64,000 bases of DNA. Origin: Cylindrotheca closterium (Eukaryota; Bacillariophyta; Bacillariophyceae; Bacillariales; Bacillariaceae). The stretch lies in assembly GCA_933822405.4 (NCBI GenBank), contig CAKOGP040001814.1:124001-188000 (forward strand), given 5' to 3'. Position numbers and translations under genes: made by a program. The notes under the pieces are model-generated. The model made no database searches and had not been told where the DNA came from. It saw nothing but the letters and a program-made list of their open reading frames with translations. Positions within the stretch are counted from its first letter, which is position 1. Each line of letters begins with the position of its first letter. This document shows positions 21,216 through 30,939 of this stretch, one piece after another.

Positions 21216-22157
21216 ATGGAATTCAAGAATACCAAGAAGAAGCGCTTCCCTTCGTCATCTGATGAGGAACTAGCAACACCCGAAAAGGTGGAATCATGGC
21301 CGCGGGCTGTGACTGAAAGTCCAAAAAAGAGACCAAAGCACCATGGTGACGAAAACCAAAAAGCAGTATCGGGAAGGGTGAAGGAAGAGAATACTACTAC
21401 ATCTACCGAAGGAACAAGCCACGTCGAAAGAAAGCCCAGACCTGACAGCGTCAAAAAATATCTATTGTCAGAACTTGATGCAGCAAATGATAGTACAAAG
21501 GAAGGAGATCATACTAAAGTGGCTGCCACTGGAGAGACAAAGATGGGGTTCGGACGAAAACATAGAGACAAAACATATCGAGAAGTTGTCACGAAAGACC
21601 AAGAGTACGCCCGTTGGGCAAAGAACGAGCGACGTCACAAGGGGGTTTCTGGCCCGTTGTCAAAATTCATGGAATGGTTAGATAGCCCGGAAGGTCAAAA
21701 TATAGAGGAGGGCAACCAGCAGTTTACTTATGGCACTTACCACGGTAAATCTTTCAATCAAATTGCAGAATCTGATCCCAGCTACCACGTCCGCTACAGG
21801 AAAGCACTCGAGAAGAAAGGGAAGAAACCGGGCGAACAGCTAACTCGGTACATTAGCTGGTACAAAAAGGCTATCGGAGCTGATCCCAAAATAATCTCTT
21901 ATCCGAGGAAGAGTGGGGATAATCAGCGATTTACTTTTGGGCAGCACAAGGGCGCAACATTTCTTGAGGTGGCCAGAGGAGATCCATCATACCATTTGAG
22001 ATATATGGCTATGGATCCGAATGTTCGCTCTAAGCGGAACGAATTCAATGCCTATGTCGAATACTTTGAAAGCAATTGGGATTCTTGCGATTATGAAGCT
22101 TATCGGGGAGGACATGATGATTGGAATCCAAATTTCGCTGGTGGCATCATATATTGA
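21216..22157 (+). CDS. protein with three ExoX-C-like repeats
   Basis: An intronless frame of 313 residues with a Lys/Glu-rich, probably nuclear N-terminus. Three related segments follow: GFGRKHRDKTYREVVTKDQEYARWA, FTYGTYHGKSFNQIAESDPSYHVRY (given in part: HGKSFNQI, DPSYHVRY), and FTFGQHKGATFLEVA with DPSYHLRY. The pattern FGxxxGxTFxEVxxxDPxYxxW matches the small domain found at the C-terminus of bacterial ExoX-type exonucleases and in many algal proteins. No exonuclease catalytic domain is present, so a nucleic-acid or protein binding role is more likely than catalysis. The copia element now lies 195 bp upstream of the ATG and may affect expression. Confidence 0.68.
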   Translation: MEFKNTKKKRFPSSSDEELATPEKVESWPRAVTESPKKRPKHHGDENQKAVSGRVKEENTTTSTEGTSHVERKPRPDSVKKYLLSELDAANDSTKEGDHTKVAATGETKMGFGRKHRDKTYREVVTKDQEYARWAKNERRHKGVSGPLSKFMEWLDSPEGQNIEEGNQQFTYGTYHGKSFNQIAESDPSYHVRYRKALEKKGKKPGEQLTRYISWYKKAIGADPKIISYPRKSGDNQRFTFGQHKGATFLEVARGDPSYHLRYMAMDPNVRSKRNEFNAYVEYFESNWDSCDYEAYRGGHDDWNPNFAGGIIY

Positions 22158-22775
22158 TTTGGAAAAATGTTTGTGAGCCGCTGCAAAGGATATCGCCGTT
22201 ATTAGTATTCTGTGCATGTTGTATAAAATTGCTCTTAAATCTTACAACGCCTAGCTAGCAAGTACTGATATTCTCAAGATCAATTTGATTATTCGGTTTC
22301 CATCCCCCGAATGAAACAGTCCAATCAATCATCCCCTCCCTCTTCCTCTTCTTATCTTCGTTGAAAACACGAAGTAGAATCCCCTGTGGCGCAGCGACGA
22401 TTTCGTTGAACATCATCAACATTTCCAGCGTGTAATTTGTTCCACGAAGCACAATGTATTGGCCCCTATCTGTTATGTGCTGTATTAGCTATTCTGCAGT
22501 ATTTGTGTTCGTAGCTTGGCATGGCTTGCCGTCGATATGATTACTTTTTGCTAGATTTCACTTTAACTTTGCCCTCGGCTCGCTTCCGTTAGATGTGAAT
22601 TTTCGAATCCTCCGACTTCTTTTTGAAGCAATCGCAATCAATCATCATCAACGCGTGCATCTGTAAATAGAAACGATTCTTTCTTATTGCTAAATCCTTG
22701 ACACCTTGGCTGCACCCGTCATTACCATCGTGGCTTTTATTTTAATGCTCTACAATCTTGAAGTCTAGTTCGACC
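22158..22775. other. intergenic, no gene supported
   Basis: This is the 3' flank of the 21216 gene and the upstream region of the TULIP-PqiA gene. A minus-strand frame of 65 codons (22255-22452) has no recognisable features. Confidence 0.4.
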
Positions 22776-25700
22776 ATGGCGATTCTTCCGATACAAAATG
22801 CCATTTCAATACTAATCTGTTGCACCGTCATTCTTGCGTTGCTCCCAACAATTACATCTGCGTCGATGGACATCAATTGTGACGATGATCAGTACAAACA
22901 TTCATTACGATGCTTTCTACATTCCTTAGAACTTCCAATACCGGACCAAGAGTTCAAGGAATGGCCAGTCACATTGTCGATAAAAGGCATGTCCTGTTCG
23001 GAAGTCTACATTCAAGACATTACTGTTCAAACTTCATCCTCTGGTAGTGACAGTCAACTATTCAATATTACGGTCGGTGAAGTATCTGCCACGTGTCATG
23101 GAAAATATCATGCCACGGGTGGAATCGGTGGTGATTTACAGGCTACCGTTGCCCCTCAACCGGCAGTTCCCGCAGTGCAAGTTCACCACCAAGTCGATTC
23201 GACTTCTGAAAGGTCACCCATTGCACCTAAATTCAGCAGAAACAGCAGCACGCTGTCTGTTTTATCACCGAGCAAATTCACAACACAATACTGCCAAACG
23301 TATGTGGCAGCCACGGCGATCCATTTCACGGGTTCCATAAGTGCGAAACTCATTCAGGCATTTGAAAGGCCCATCAAACATTATCTGCGCGAGACCTTGC
23401 AAAAGACGATATGCCCACTGTTGCCACAAAAGTTGGACCCGCTTATGAATGAATACTTGGACAAGTTCAATGACTGGAAGGATCAATATCTTCCAGCAGC
23501 ACCATCCATAGCACGCGACTCATTAATACTGTCAACACCGACAACAACGGCACAACAAAGACGACTGACGCGTGGTGGAAAATCGGTCCAGACAGTCGAA
23601 ACTGGCAATAGTAGTGCGGTCAGCAATCCTTTCCACTGGAACGTCCCTGCGACCGTTGTTGGCTTTCTCGAGGACGAGTTGACCAATCACTGGCAAAATG
23701 GTTGGCTATTGTTCAGTTCTGCCAGCCAAGACTACTGCGATGCAGATTGTCTACCCTTTACAAGGGGTTTTTCGGGCATCATTCCCGAGCACAACCAGCA
23801 GATTCCTTTGTTAATAGACAAGAGAGTACCTGTGTTTGACGAACGCTTGCAGCTCTTCATTCCAAAGGTACAAGTCTGGGGGATTCATTCGATCGATCAA
23901 GTTTCGACTTTTGGAATAATGACCAATCACTCGGTGGTCGTATTGGTACCCAGTATGGAATTGACCTTTGTGGACTCTCGGAACCAGCTGAAACTAGTGT
24001 TTGATGTGGCATTGAACATTTCTTCCCTCTCTGCAAAATGGGATGGATTGGTCCAAGTCAAGGAATGGGAACAGCTGAAACTCTTGACGATTATTCAATC
24101 GCTGGAAGACTACATCAATACAGGAGATATATCAAAACTATCTTGCGTCTTGTCCACAATTGATTCTGTGGAATTAAGCGAACTGATCACGGGAATATCG
24201 AGTGAATCGCTCCTCATCAAACCAGTGGCAAATTCATCCAATGAAGATCCATTGGAACGAGATGTGGACATTGCTCTGAGCACTGTGACAACACAAGTCT
24301 TGCAGGAGTATGCTGAACTTTGGACATTGTTAAGTCAAGGATTGGTAAAGGGACCTGTCAAGGAACTCGTCAACAAGGTCGTCAAGGATTGGTTGGCATC
24401 CCATTCCCAAGTAGATAGTTGCAATCCGTTGACAATGGAAGATGATCCCGAAGATAAGCCTTGGTGGCTGGATTTTACAAAGTGGAAGATGCTGTACGAA
24501 TTCAATGACTTCTTGAAAGGTCATACAGACGGACTCAATCATTACATGGATTGTATCCAGCGGACAATACAACACATTGTGCAATCCCAACTGGCACACT
24601 CCAGCTTTTTCGCAAAGAATTGGAATACTCTGACAGATGTCCAACTCCTACAGCCATTGAACAGTACAGTTCTTGGATCCAAGGCGTCGATCGGTAGCCA
24701 GTTGGGTCTTTCTGAGATACCACAAATGACACTTTCGCTCGAAGTCGACAATGCGACGATCATTGGGAATGCCACCGTCAATATCACTATTTTTGCCAGC
24801 GCCCATGCTGATACGTCAGCGAGTATCAAGTATGATTTGAATGTACTAAAGAATGTGACGGCGGAAGGCTTTCTGCAAAATGGAGAGTGTGGCATGGTGC
24901 CAGCGGTCCAATTCCACGTTTTGCCGGAAACTAGACTTGAATTTGAGACTGTTGGTGTGAATGTGAGCATTCAAGTGTCAGAAGCCAACCAATCCATCCT
25001 ACTTTCTTCCATGGACTATGGTGACCTTGTCGCCCAGGAAGCCGTAGATTGGGGAATTTCGTTGGCCAGTGCCTGGATCAATCAGGCCTTTGATGACTGG
25101 TTTGCCTTTCAGCCGGGTACTTGCCCCGGAGTCAACATCGATCGTTCCAAGCCAGACGATAATGGTTATCCATCTTGGATGCGCTACCCACTTGTTTGGG
25201 TCGCCTTGGCTTTTGTCGTCTTGGGACAAGCTGGGTTTTCTTTGGTTTTCCGGAAGGATAGCCAAGAAACGGAAACGATGACGGCTCAAGATGTGGAATA
25301 CTCGTTGCAAGAGCCTCTGCTCCGGGGAACGTCCGATGAATTGATGGAGCCAGCTTCCATGACGCTGGAAGAACAAAGCGACGCCTACGACCAGAACATT
25401 TTTGATAACATGAGAAATCTTGATGAATCAGTTCTATCAGATGTTCGAGAACAGTTATGGGACGACGAGCAAGGTCACGGAGAGACCGATCGGGGATTAC
25501 CAAACAAGAGCAAATCTCTTTTCCAATCGTCGAGTATTTTCGAACCAGTTCGGTTTCTGTTTCCGATTGGTGCCTTCGGAACCATGGTGATACTGTTGGC
25601 GAGCAATTTGAATGTTGGTGCTTCGGTCAACCTATCCCTAAATCTCGGAGGAACCAACACGTTTGAAGTGCCAGGCGTGTTTGAATTCAGCCTGGTCAAT

Positions 25701-27062
25701 ACCGTTACTGAATTTTATCAAGCAGGGATTTACCCGTTGTTATTTTTGGTGGTGGGATTCAGCGGCATCTGGCCCTATTTGAAATTGCTGTTGTTATTGC
25801 ACGCATGGGTCAGGCCCTATCCCAGCCGACACGAACGAGAAGCTCGACTGTTGCGACTAGACGCCTTGTCCAAGTTTTCTTTGGTGGATACCTATGTTTT
25901 GGTGGTCATGATTGTCGCCTTTCGAATGCACATGGACTTGGCCCAAAACTATGGCTTGGATGTTATTATCACACCTGAGTTTGGCTTTTATGCATTTCTG
26001 TTGGCGACTTGCCTATCGCTTTTACTAGGCCATGGAATGCTCTACTACCATCGACGCGAGGCAAGAGCACCCAATAGGAATTACGAATCCATCGATGAGG
26101 ATTCTCCGGAATCTATTTTGGATCATGCCTTTGAGATTCAAGAATCGGGCAACCGAGCCCCATTGTCCAAGTTTTCCCAAGTTCTCTTGTTTACGGGTTG
26201 CCTGACAGCAATTACCTCCCTCATGGTGGGATTCTTTCAACCCAGCTTTGCATTTGAAGTCGGCGGTCTTGCGGGAATGGTACTAGGCAATGATTCCAAC
26301 CGAAAGGTTTACTCACTCTTCAGCATGGGAACGGCCCTTTCCAGTAGCGTTCCCATGAACGTGGGAACAGTCTTTTTGGAGTCGGCCTACTTTTTCTTTG
26401 CCATGATTACTCCCTTGGTCGGGTTGGGTTGTTTGGTGGTCTTGCTGTTAAAGCCACTGCCCCATGCCAAACAAAGGTCTTTATTGGTAGCCGCCGAGAT
26501 TGCCAATGCCTGGAGTGCCATTGAAGTCTTTGTCCTATCGATCATCACAGCGCTCATGCAAATTTCGACTTTTGCTTCCTTCATGGTGGGCGACAAGTGC
26601 GATTTGGTGAATCAATTCTTGGAAGACTTGGCCAAGCGGAACGATGTGATCATTCCTGGTCTCGAGAACATGCCCGTGTGTTTCACAGTCACCGCATCGG
26701 TGGACTTGCACAATGGTTGGTTCTTGATTGTAGGAGTCCTGCTGAATTCGCTGGTCATGTCGACGGGCTTGAAACTGGCCCACACGGCAGTGGAACAACG
26801 AAGCATTGCCATGGGAGAATACAATGCAGACCACTTGCAAGAGGATAGTGACGCACCAATAAGATCCAGGACTTGGCTGGAATGGTTCTTTGCGATTCCA
26901 GCGCTGAGGTGTATCGTCTTTGGAGCCGAACCTGCCTCGGGACTGGATCCACCGACGGACAATGGAATGGAGGAGGAGGAGAACTCGCAAGCTCCTGGCT
27001 CTGACGAAGAGGGCAGTGAACACAGCGAAACCGATCGAGCCGATTGGAGACATTGGTTTTAG
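22776..27062 (+). CDS. multi-pass membrane protein: BPI/TULIP-like lumenal region fused to PqiA-like membrane region
   Basis: An intronless frame of 1,428 residues from the first in-frame ATG. A signal peptide (ISILICCTVILALLPTITSA) leads into a large N-glycosylatable region of about 770 residues. That region resembles BPI/LBP (TULIP) lipid-binding folds: a two-Cys N-terminal part with an LSIKGMSC strand, a long middle, and a second beta-rich part. About nine membrane segments follow from residue about 803. The segment around 1005-1050 (LLLHAWVRPYPS, ERE, LLRLDALSKFSLVDTYVLVVM) matches the signature of bacterial PqiA/LetA proteins, and a second PqiA-like half follows around 1236-1270 (AEIANAWSAIEVFVLSII). 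Bacterial PqiA and LetA work with MCE proteins to move lipids between membranes. A lipid-transfer role here is inferred. The TULIP call is weaker than the PqiA call. Confidence 0.72.
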   Translation: MAILPIQNAISILICCTVILALLPTITSASMDINCDDDQYKHSLRCFLHSLELPIPDQEFKEWPVTLSIKGMSCSEVYIQDITVQTSSSGSDSQLFNITVGEVSATCHGKYHATGGIGGDLQATVAPQPAVPAVQVHHQVDSTSERSPIAPKFSRNSSTLSVLSPSKFTTQYCQTYVAATAIHFTGSISAKLIQAFERPIKHYLRETLQKTICPLLPQKLDPLMNEYLDKFNDWKDQYLPAAPSIARDSLILSTPTTTAQQRRLTRGGKSVQTVETGNSSAVSNPFHWNVPATVVGFLEDELTNHWQNGWLLFSSASQDYCDADCLPFTRGFSGIIPEHNQQIPLLIDKRVPVFDERLQLFIPKVQVWGIHSIDQVSTFGIMTNHSVVVLVPSMELTFVDSRNQLKLVFDVALNISSLSAKWDGLVQVKEWEQLKLLTIIQSLEDYINTGDISKLSCVLSTIDSVELSELITGISSESLLIKPVANSSNEDPLERDVDIALSTVTTQVLQEYAELWTLLSQGLVKGPVKELVNKVVKDWLASHSQVDSCNPLTMEDDPEDKPWWLDFTKWKMLYEFNDFLKGHTDGLNHYMDCIQRTIQHIVQSQLAHSSFFAKNWNTLTDVQLLQPLNSTVLGSKASIGSQLGLSEIPQMTLSLEVDNATIIGNATVNITIFASAHADTSASIKYDLNVLKNVTAEGFLQNGECGMVPAVQFHVLPETRLEFETVGVNVSIQVSEANQSILLSSMDYGDLVAQEAVDWGISLASAWINQAFDDWFAFQPGTCPGVNIDRSKPDDNGYPSWMRYPLVWVALAFVVLGQAGFSLVFRKDSQETETMTAQDVEYSLQEPLLRGTSDELMEPASMTLEEQSDAYDQNIFDNMRNLDESVLSDVREQLWDDEQGHGETDRGLPNKSKSLFQSSSIFEPVRFLFPIGAFGTMVILLASNLNVGASVNLSLNLGGTNTFEVPGVFEFSLVNTVTEFYQAGIYPLLFLVVGFSGIWPYLKLLLLLHAWVRPYPSRHEREARLLRLDALSKFSLVDTYVLVVMIVAFRMHMDLAQNYGLDVIITPEFGFYAFLLATCLSLLLGHGMLYYHRREARAPNRNYESIDEDSPESILDHAFEIQESGNRAPLSKFSQVLLFTGCLTAITSLMVGFFQPSFAFEVGGLAGMVLGNDSNRKVYSLFSMGTALSSSVPMNVGTVFLESAYFFFAMITPLVGLGCLVVLLLKPLPHAKQRSLLVAAEIANAWSAIEVFVLSIITALMQISTFASFMVGDKCDLVNQFLEDLAKRNDVIIPGLENMPVCFTVTASVDLHNGWFLIVGVLLNSLVMSTGLKLAHTAVEQRSIAMGEYNADHLQEDSDAPIRSRTWLEWFFAIPALRCIVFGAEPASGLDPPTDNGMEEEENSQAPGSDEEGSEHSETDRADWRHWF

Positions 27063-27367
27063 GCTGTTAATATGTATGATAAACTAATTTTGTGTATCCG
27101 ATTTGATACCCGAGTTCTCTTGTCGCTTTTGAAGAGATGGTGGTGCAAGAAAACTCGGGAATGGAGCCATTGCTGGTGGATAGACAATCAAGATCCCATC
27201 ACAGTGGCAGTCCAAGTAGTTGTTTTATAGAATTCTAGTATTCTTATGCAGTCTGTGCTGATATAAACTGGTATAGTGGGAGGAGCGGAAACACGACAGG
27301 TCGCAAAACAAGTGTTTTGGAATTGGGAGCTATCAGAAAGTCCAGTCATCCATTGATTGGTCATCAA
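27063..27367. other. intergenic between convergent genes
   Basis: The plus-strand TULIP-PqiA gene and a minus-strand small gene end towards each other here. No further feature is seen. Confidence 0.4.
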
Positions 27368-27766
27368 TTAATTCATTGCCATAGGGGATACCGGTTGGTG
27401 ATCCAAGACGTCTCTTCGAGAGTCCCTACGCAACCCTTGAGCCCGCTTCTTGACAAAGTTGGTGACGCCTTTGCGTAATCGACGGTGTCGTGGGAGGACT
27501 TGATCCTCGTCCGGAAACATGGGTTGATCCAGTGCCTCCATTAGCGCCGTTTTCCATCGATCGCTCATGTCAAAGTGAAAGTCTCCGCAATCCTTCAAGG
27601 CATCGCCCAGGCATTGTCGACTACTGGAGGCAGAAGTGAAAGTATCCGCACTGTCATCAGTTCCGGCACGTCGGCGGTTTGGGATGTGGTTTTGGTTTCC
27701 ATCAAATCCAATGGTTTCGTGCGTCTCGTCAAGACGAGTTGCATTTCTTAGCTTGGGTCTTCTCAT
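27368..27766 (-). CDS. FDMSDRWK-motif small protein 1
   Basis: 132 residues from an ATG at 27766. Basic, with no signal peptide. Residues about 53-88 carry the block GDALKDCGDFHFDMSDRWK followed by TALMEALDQPMF, shared with the genes at 28519-29196 and 29832-30146. The C-terminus is Arg-rich. I do not recognise the family. Conservation of this block in three otherwise different neighbours shows it is a real functional motif. Confidence 0.65.
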   Translation of the reverse strand: MRRPKLRNATRLDETHETIGFDGNQNHIPNRRRAGTDDSADTFTSASSSRQCLGDALKDCGDFHFDMSDRWKTALMEALDQPMFPDEDQVLPRHRRLRKGVTNFVKKRAQGLRRDSRRDVLDHQPVSPMAMN

Positions 27767-28518
27767 GGTTGGTGTGTTCTTGATTTATGCTGTTTGGTGT
27801 TCTGGTTTATGAGATGCTATCAACTTCTTGTCAAGACTGAGTCGCTTTGTTGCTTGTTCAGACGACTGTGAGGTTTCAAGTCACTCAAAATTTCACGATT
27901 GAAAACAAAAACCGTGTTTTATATAGTTGACTCGACGACTCGTAGTAGTACGCTTGGTACTAGTACCGTAAGCATCGCAGTAATTATTACAAAATTTCAC
28001 CGCTTCGGTTTATCTTCGTACGAAAGTCAGGTGCCGTTGACGTGGCATTCGTGATTGATGGGTTTGGTGGCGGTCACAAAGATGAGAACGCGAAGCACAG
28101 GGATTACCTCATGGTCGTGGTCGAACGTGTACCCTTCCAATGCTGCCCAGAGCAAAGATACTCAGCCCAGCAGGTCTCCTCCAAAATCAGACGCCGAAGT
28201 CGAGGTGATGCTCAACAGTCACTTTTGCTATCCAAGCCAAAGTTTGTATGATACAATTGCCATTTTTATTAGAAAATGTGAATTACTCTTTCTTGCGTGA
28301 TCGAGCTGACACGCATTTTTGCCACACGATTGGCAGGGGTTGTCAGTGCTCAGGAGACGACAATTTGTGCAACCATCGTCGTTGCAACAAAGAGCGTTTA
28401 TAGACGTAGTAGCCGCATAGCATTGTCGATAATTTGCTTGAGTTTTTTCTTCTGAGACCTACAAGGTCGACCAGAGAGGAGTAAATTTGCAGACTTGGCG
28501 TTTCTCTGCTGAATGACA
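27767..28518. other. intergenic, no gene supported
   Basis: It includes the upstream region of the 27368 gene, with a palindromic ACTAGTACC..GTACTAGT-like stretch near 27958. The right half is the 3' flank of the 28519 gene. Short open frames at 28042-28300 show no features. Confidence 0.4.
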
Positions 28519-29196
28519 TCAACCTACTGATGGAGTCAAATTTGGCTCCGAGTTACGCCTACGAGCTCCGTCGGATGGAAACAAATCTGGCTCCGAGCTA
28601 TGCCTGCGCAGTCCTTCAGGACGATCTTTCTTCTTCTTGCCGAGCTTCCTGCGGTTCTTTTTGCCGAGCTTGCGAATTGCCTCCTTGCGTACGTTTCGCT
28701 CAAAGTCTATGAAGAGGGGTTGATCCAATGACTCCTTCAGGGCGGTTTTCCACCGGTCTCCCATATCAAAGTCAAGGTCTCCAGAATCTCCTTGGAAATC
28801 TCCAGAGTCTTTCAAGGCATCTTCCAAGCTGACGGTCGAACATGCACTGATACTTGAAGTAGAACTATTCAACTTGCTGCCCATCCAAGATTGGGAGCTA
28901 CTACGTTTCTTCGCGCTTCCTTCGTTGATGTCGTCGGGCATGTCAAATTTGATATCTTCCACTGATTCCCATTCATCGTCGGATTCGAGTTCCAGTTGGA
29001 ATTCACCAATACTTTCACCAACCGGAGCTTTGTTCTCATCCTCAGTTCGGGGGGAAACTGGAATTTGAAGTTCTGGAAACAAGAAACTGGGACGACCAAT
29101 GGATGCTGTTGCTGAAGTCTTCTTGGGCTCTACCTTTTTCGTTTCTTCTTGGTGGTCAGGCGAGGTTTCGGGAAATAGGAAAGCAGGTCGCCACAT
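28519..29196 (-). CDS. FDMSDRWK-motif small protein 2
   Basis: 225 residues from an ATG at 29196. The N-terminal half is acidic with two RPxFLFPE segments. The shared block reads SLEDALKDSGDF, a short GDSGD insertion, then LDFDMGDRWK and TALKESLDQPLF. The C-terminus is very basic (KLGKKNRRKLGKKKK) and ends in two RRxSEPxLxPS units, which look like basophilic kinase or 14-3-3 sites. Paralogous to its two neighbours on the same strand. Function unknown; a phosphorylated regulatory protein is a guess. Confidence 0.65.
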   Translation of the reverse strand: MWRPAFLFPETSPDHQEETKKVEPKKTSATASIGRPSFLFPELQIPVSPRTEDENKAPVGESIGEFQLELESDDEWESVEDIKFDMPDDINEGSAKKRSSSQSWMGSKLNSSTSSISACSTVSLEDALKDSGDFQGDSGDLDFDMGDRWKTALKESLDQPLFIDFERNVRKEAIRKLGKKNRRKLGKKKKDRPEGLRRHSSEPDLFPSDGARRRNSEPNLTPSVG

Positions 29197-29831
29197 GGTA
29201 TGGTTGCTTTCAGCTGGTATGCATGAAATCCAAACTTTATATGAAATCTCACCAGTTCCTTTGGATCACAGTTCCAGCAGAGGGTCATTCATTCAATCGT
29301 TTGCAGAAAAAAGGAATTCTTCTTCCTTCGTTGCCTGTTAAATCGCAGAATTGGCCCAAGAAGACAAATGCCCCGAAGGAGACTAAAGTCATAACTCGTT
29401 ACCTGCGGACAAACCGAAAATCACTCGTGTGAATGTGCGATATGGAGTCAAGAGTGTGGGGTACTATTGTAGTAGCTTTTTTCCAATAAAATCAGGTGAT
29501 CTTTGTAGATGAAAACTATGAACATGAATCCCTTACCAGCATTGAGCTTTGCACACTTACTGATGGGTAGTATGCAGGTAAGACTAGTCCAAAACATGAT
29601 TGACAATTGTTTACATAAAAATTTTAGTATGTTTCTGTGTGACCACAGATAGCAAACCAACATAGTATGATGTCGGTGGATGACGATGATCATTAAGTTG
29701 CGCAACGCAAGGCAATGTTGTTTGTCGTTTGGTGCAGCATAGAACGTAGAGTGGTAGATATTGTGGGCAAGTGCCATGGCATGGGGTTGGAATCACACAT
29801 GACAAAGCACACTGCTGGGCAAGCCATCAGC
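29197..29831. other. intergenic, no gene supported
   Basis: This is the upstream region of the 28519 gene and the 3' flank of the 29832 gene. Open frames on either strand lack recognisable features. Confidence 0.4.
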
Positions 29832-30146
29832 TCACGGCTGACGAGAGAAGAGGCCTCGAAGACTCAAACCTGGTGGAGGAGAACGGGTCTCCTCCTCCTT
29901 CGGCGGCTCGGGTTCGGGATAGATGGGATCGTCCAGAGTTTGTACAAAGGCTTGCTTCCAACGATCACTCATGTCAAAATAGAAATCGCTAGTGTCCTTC
30001 AAAGCCTCGGCCAAACTGCAGTTGCTTGAGTCTTCGCTGAGATATCCGGTATCAGTAGAACCAACTGAATAAGTAGGTGATTGCGGGCACTTGTTGTCTC
30101 CTTCGATGGCAACAAAGCGGCCTTCGACGAGTGCGTAAGATGTCAT
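29832..30146 (-). CDS. FDMSDRWK-motif small protein 3
   Basis: 104 residues from the first in-frame ATG at 30146; the open frame extends upstream without one. The protein starts MTSYALVEGRF. The shared block is SLAEALKDTSDFYFDMSDRWK followed in the same register by QAFVQTLDDPIY, then a Pro-Glu-rich tail. This is the shortest member and the motif makes up about a third of it. Confidence 0.62.
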   Translation of the reverse strand: MTSYALVEGRFVAIEGDNKCPQSPTYSVGSTDTGYLSEDSSNCSLAEALKDTSDFYFDMSDRWKQAFVQTLDDPIYPEPEPPKEEETRSPPPGLSLRGLFSRQP

Positions 30147-30939
30147 GATGTTGCTGGCTGTGATGTAGGCGGAGTGGTGCTGTTGTGGATTTACTATTTT
30201 GTGTTGTATTAGTATGTTGTGTATTGAAGCGTAGATTTGACAAGAGCCGTGATGAAATAATGGGCGCTGCAAATAAGATTGATCACTGCTGCTGCCGGGA
30301 TGTGTGTGTGTGTGTGTGTGTGTGTTGACCCAAGTAGTACCGTAGTAGTTGTGGGAAGCAATGTGAATGAATTCTTCGTGGGCGAACTACGACTAGATTT
30401 TGAATGGTTCCTTCGTACTGTAGGTGATGGCGAGCTGCCTGGTGTTTGGCTGGGTACGATCGCTGCCAGTACCAAGTCGGCTACACAGTCTTGAGGAATG
30501 CTTCTTGATCCCTTTCACATCTTTTTTCAAAACTCAACGGTCATCTTTGCACCTCTCTATTCTTGTTTTTCATTTTGGCGATTTCTTGCTTTTGCTTGGT
30601 AAGATTGAAAATGATATGACTGACTCGACTCCCATGTCCTTTGACTCGTTCGAATCGTAATGAGCCAAATTGCCGTCTACTCTACCAGTACTGTAGGAAT
30701 CACCAGTGAACTGAAACATTGGTATGATACCGGTAGGAGATAGTCCTAGGAACTTCTTTCCGCAAAATATTATTATCGTCCATATAAAACAAATTATAAA
30801 TTCGTTCATTTTTAAAAAAAGTTTTCAAAAAGTCGTTATTGTACAGTGTCGCATTTCAACAAGGAAAGAAGAGTCATCTGGCATCCTTGGAGCATCATCA
30901 CGTTTCGTCCTGCCCAAATCAAATGGTTGTGCAGTACCT
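30147..30939. other. intergenic with a GT microsatellite
   Basis: This is the upstream region of the 29832 gene and the 3' flank of the 30940 gene. It holds the (TG)n run at 30301-30324 and a TACCGGTA palindrome near 30728. No gene is supported. Confidence 0.45.
30301..30324. repeat. (TG)12 microsatellite
   Basis: An uninterrupted TG dinucleotide run of about 24 bp. Confidence 0.9.

Noticed and set aside
28042..28300. Two overlapping plus-strand frames upstream of the 27368 gene
   Set aside because: No features, and they overlap the likely promoter of that gene.
30301..30324. Short direct repeats as a CRISPR-like array
   Set aside because: It is a simple TG microsatellite without spacers. 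The 37357-37411 repeat likewise has no spacers, and the genome is eukaryotic.
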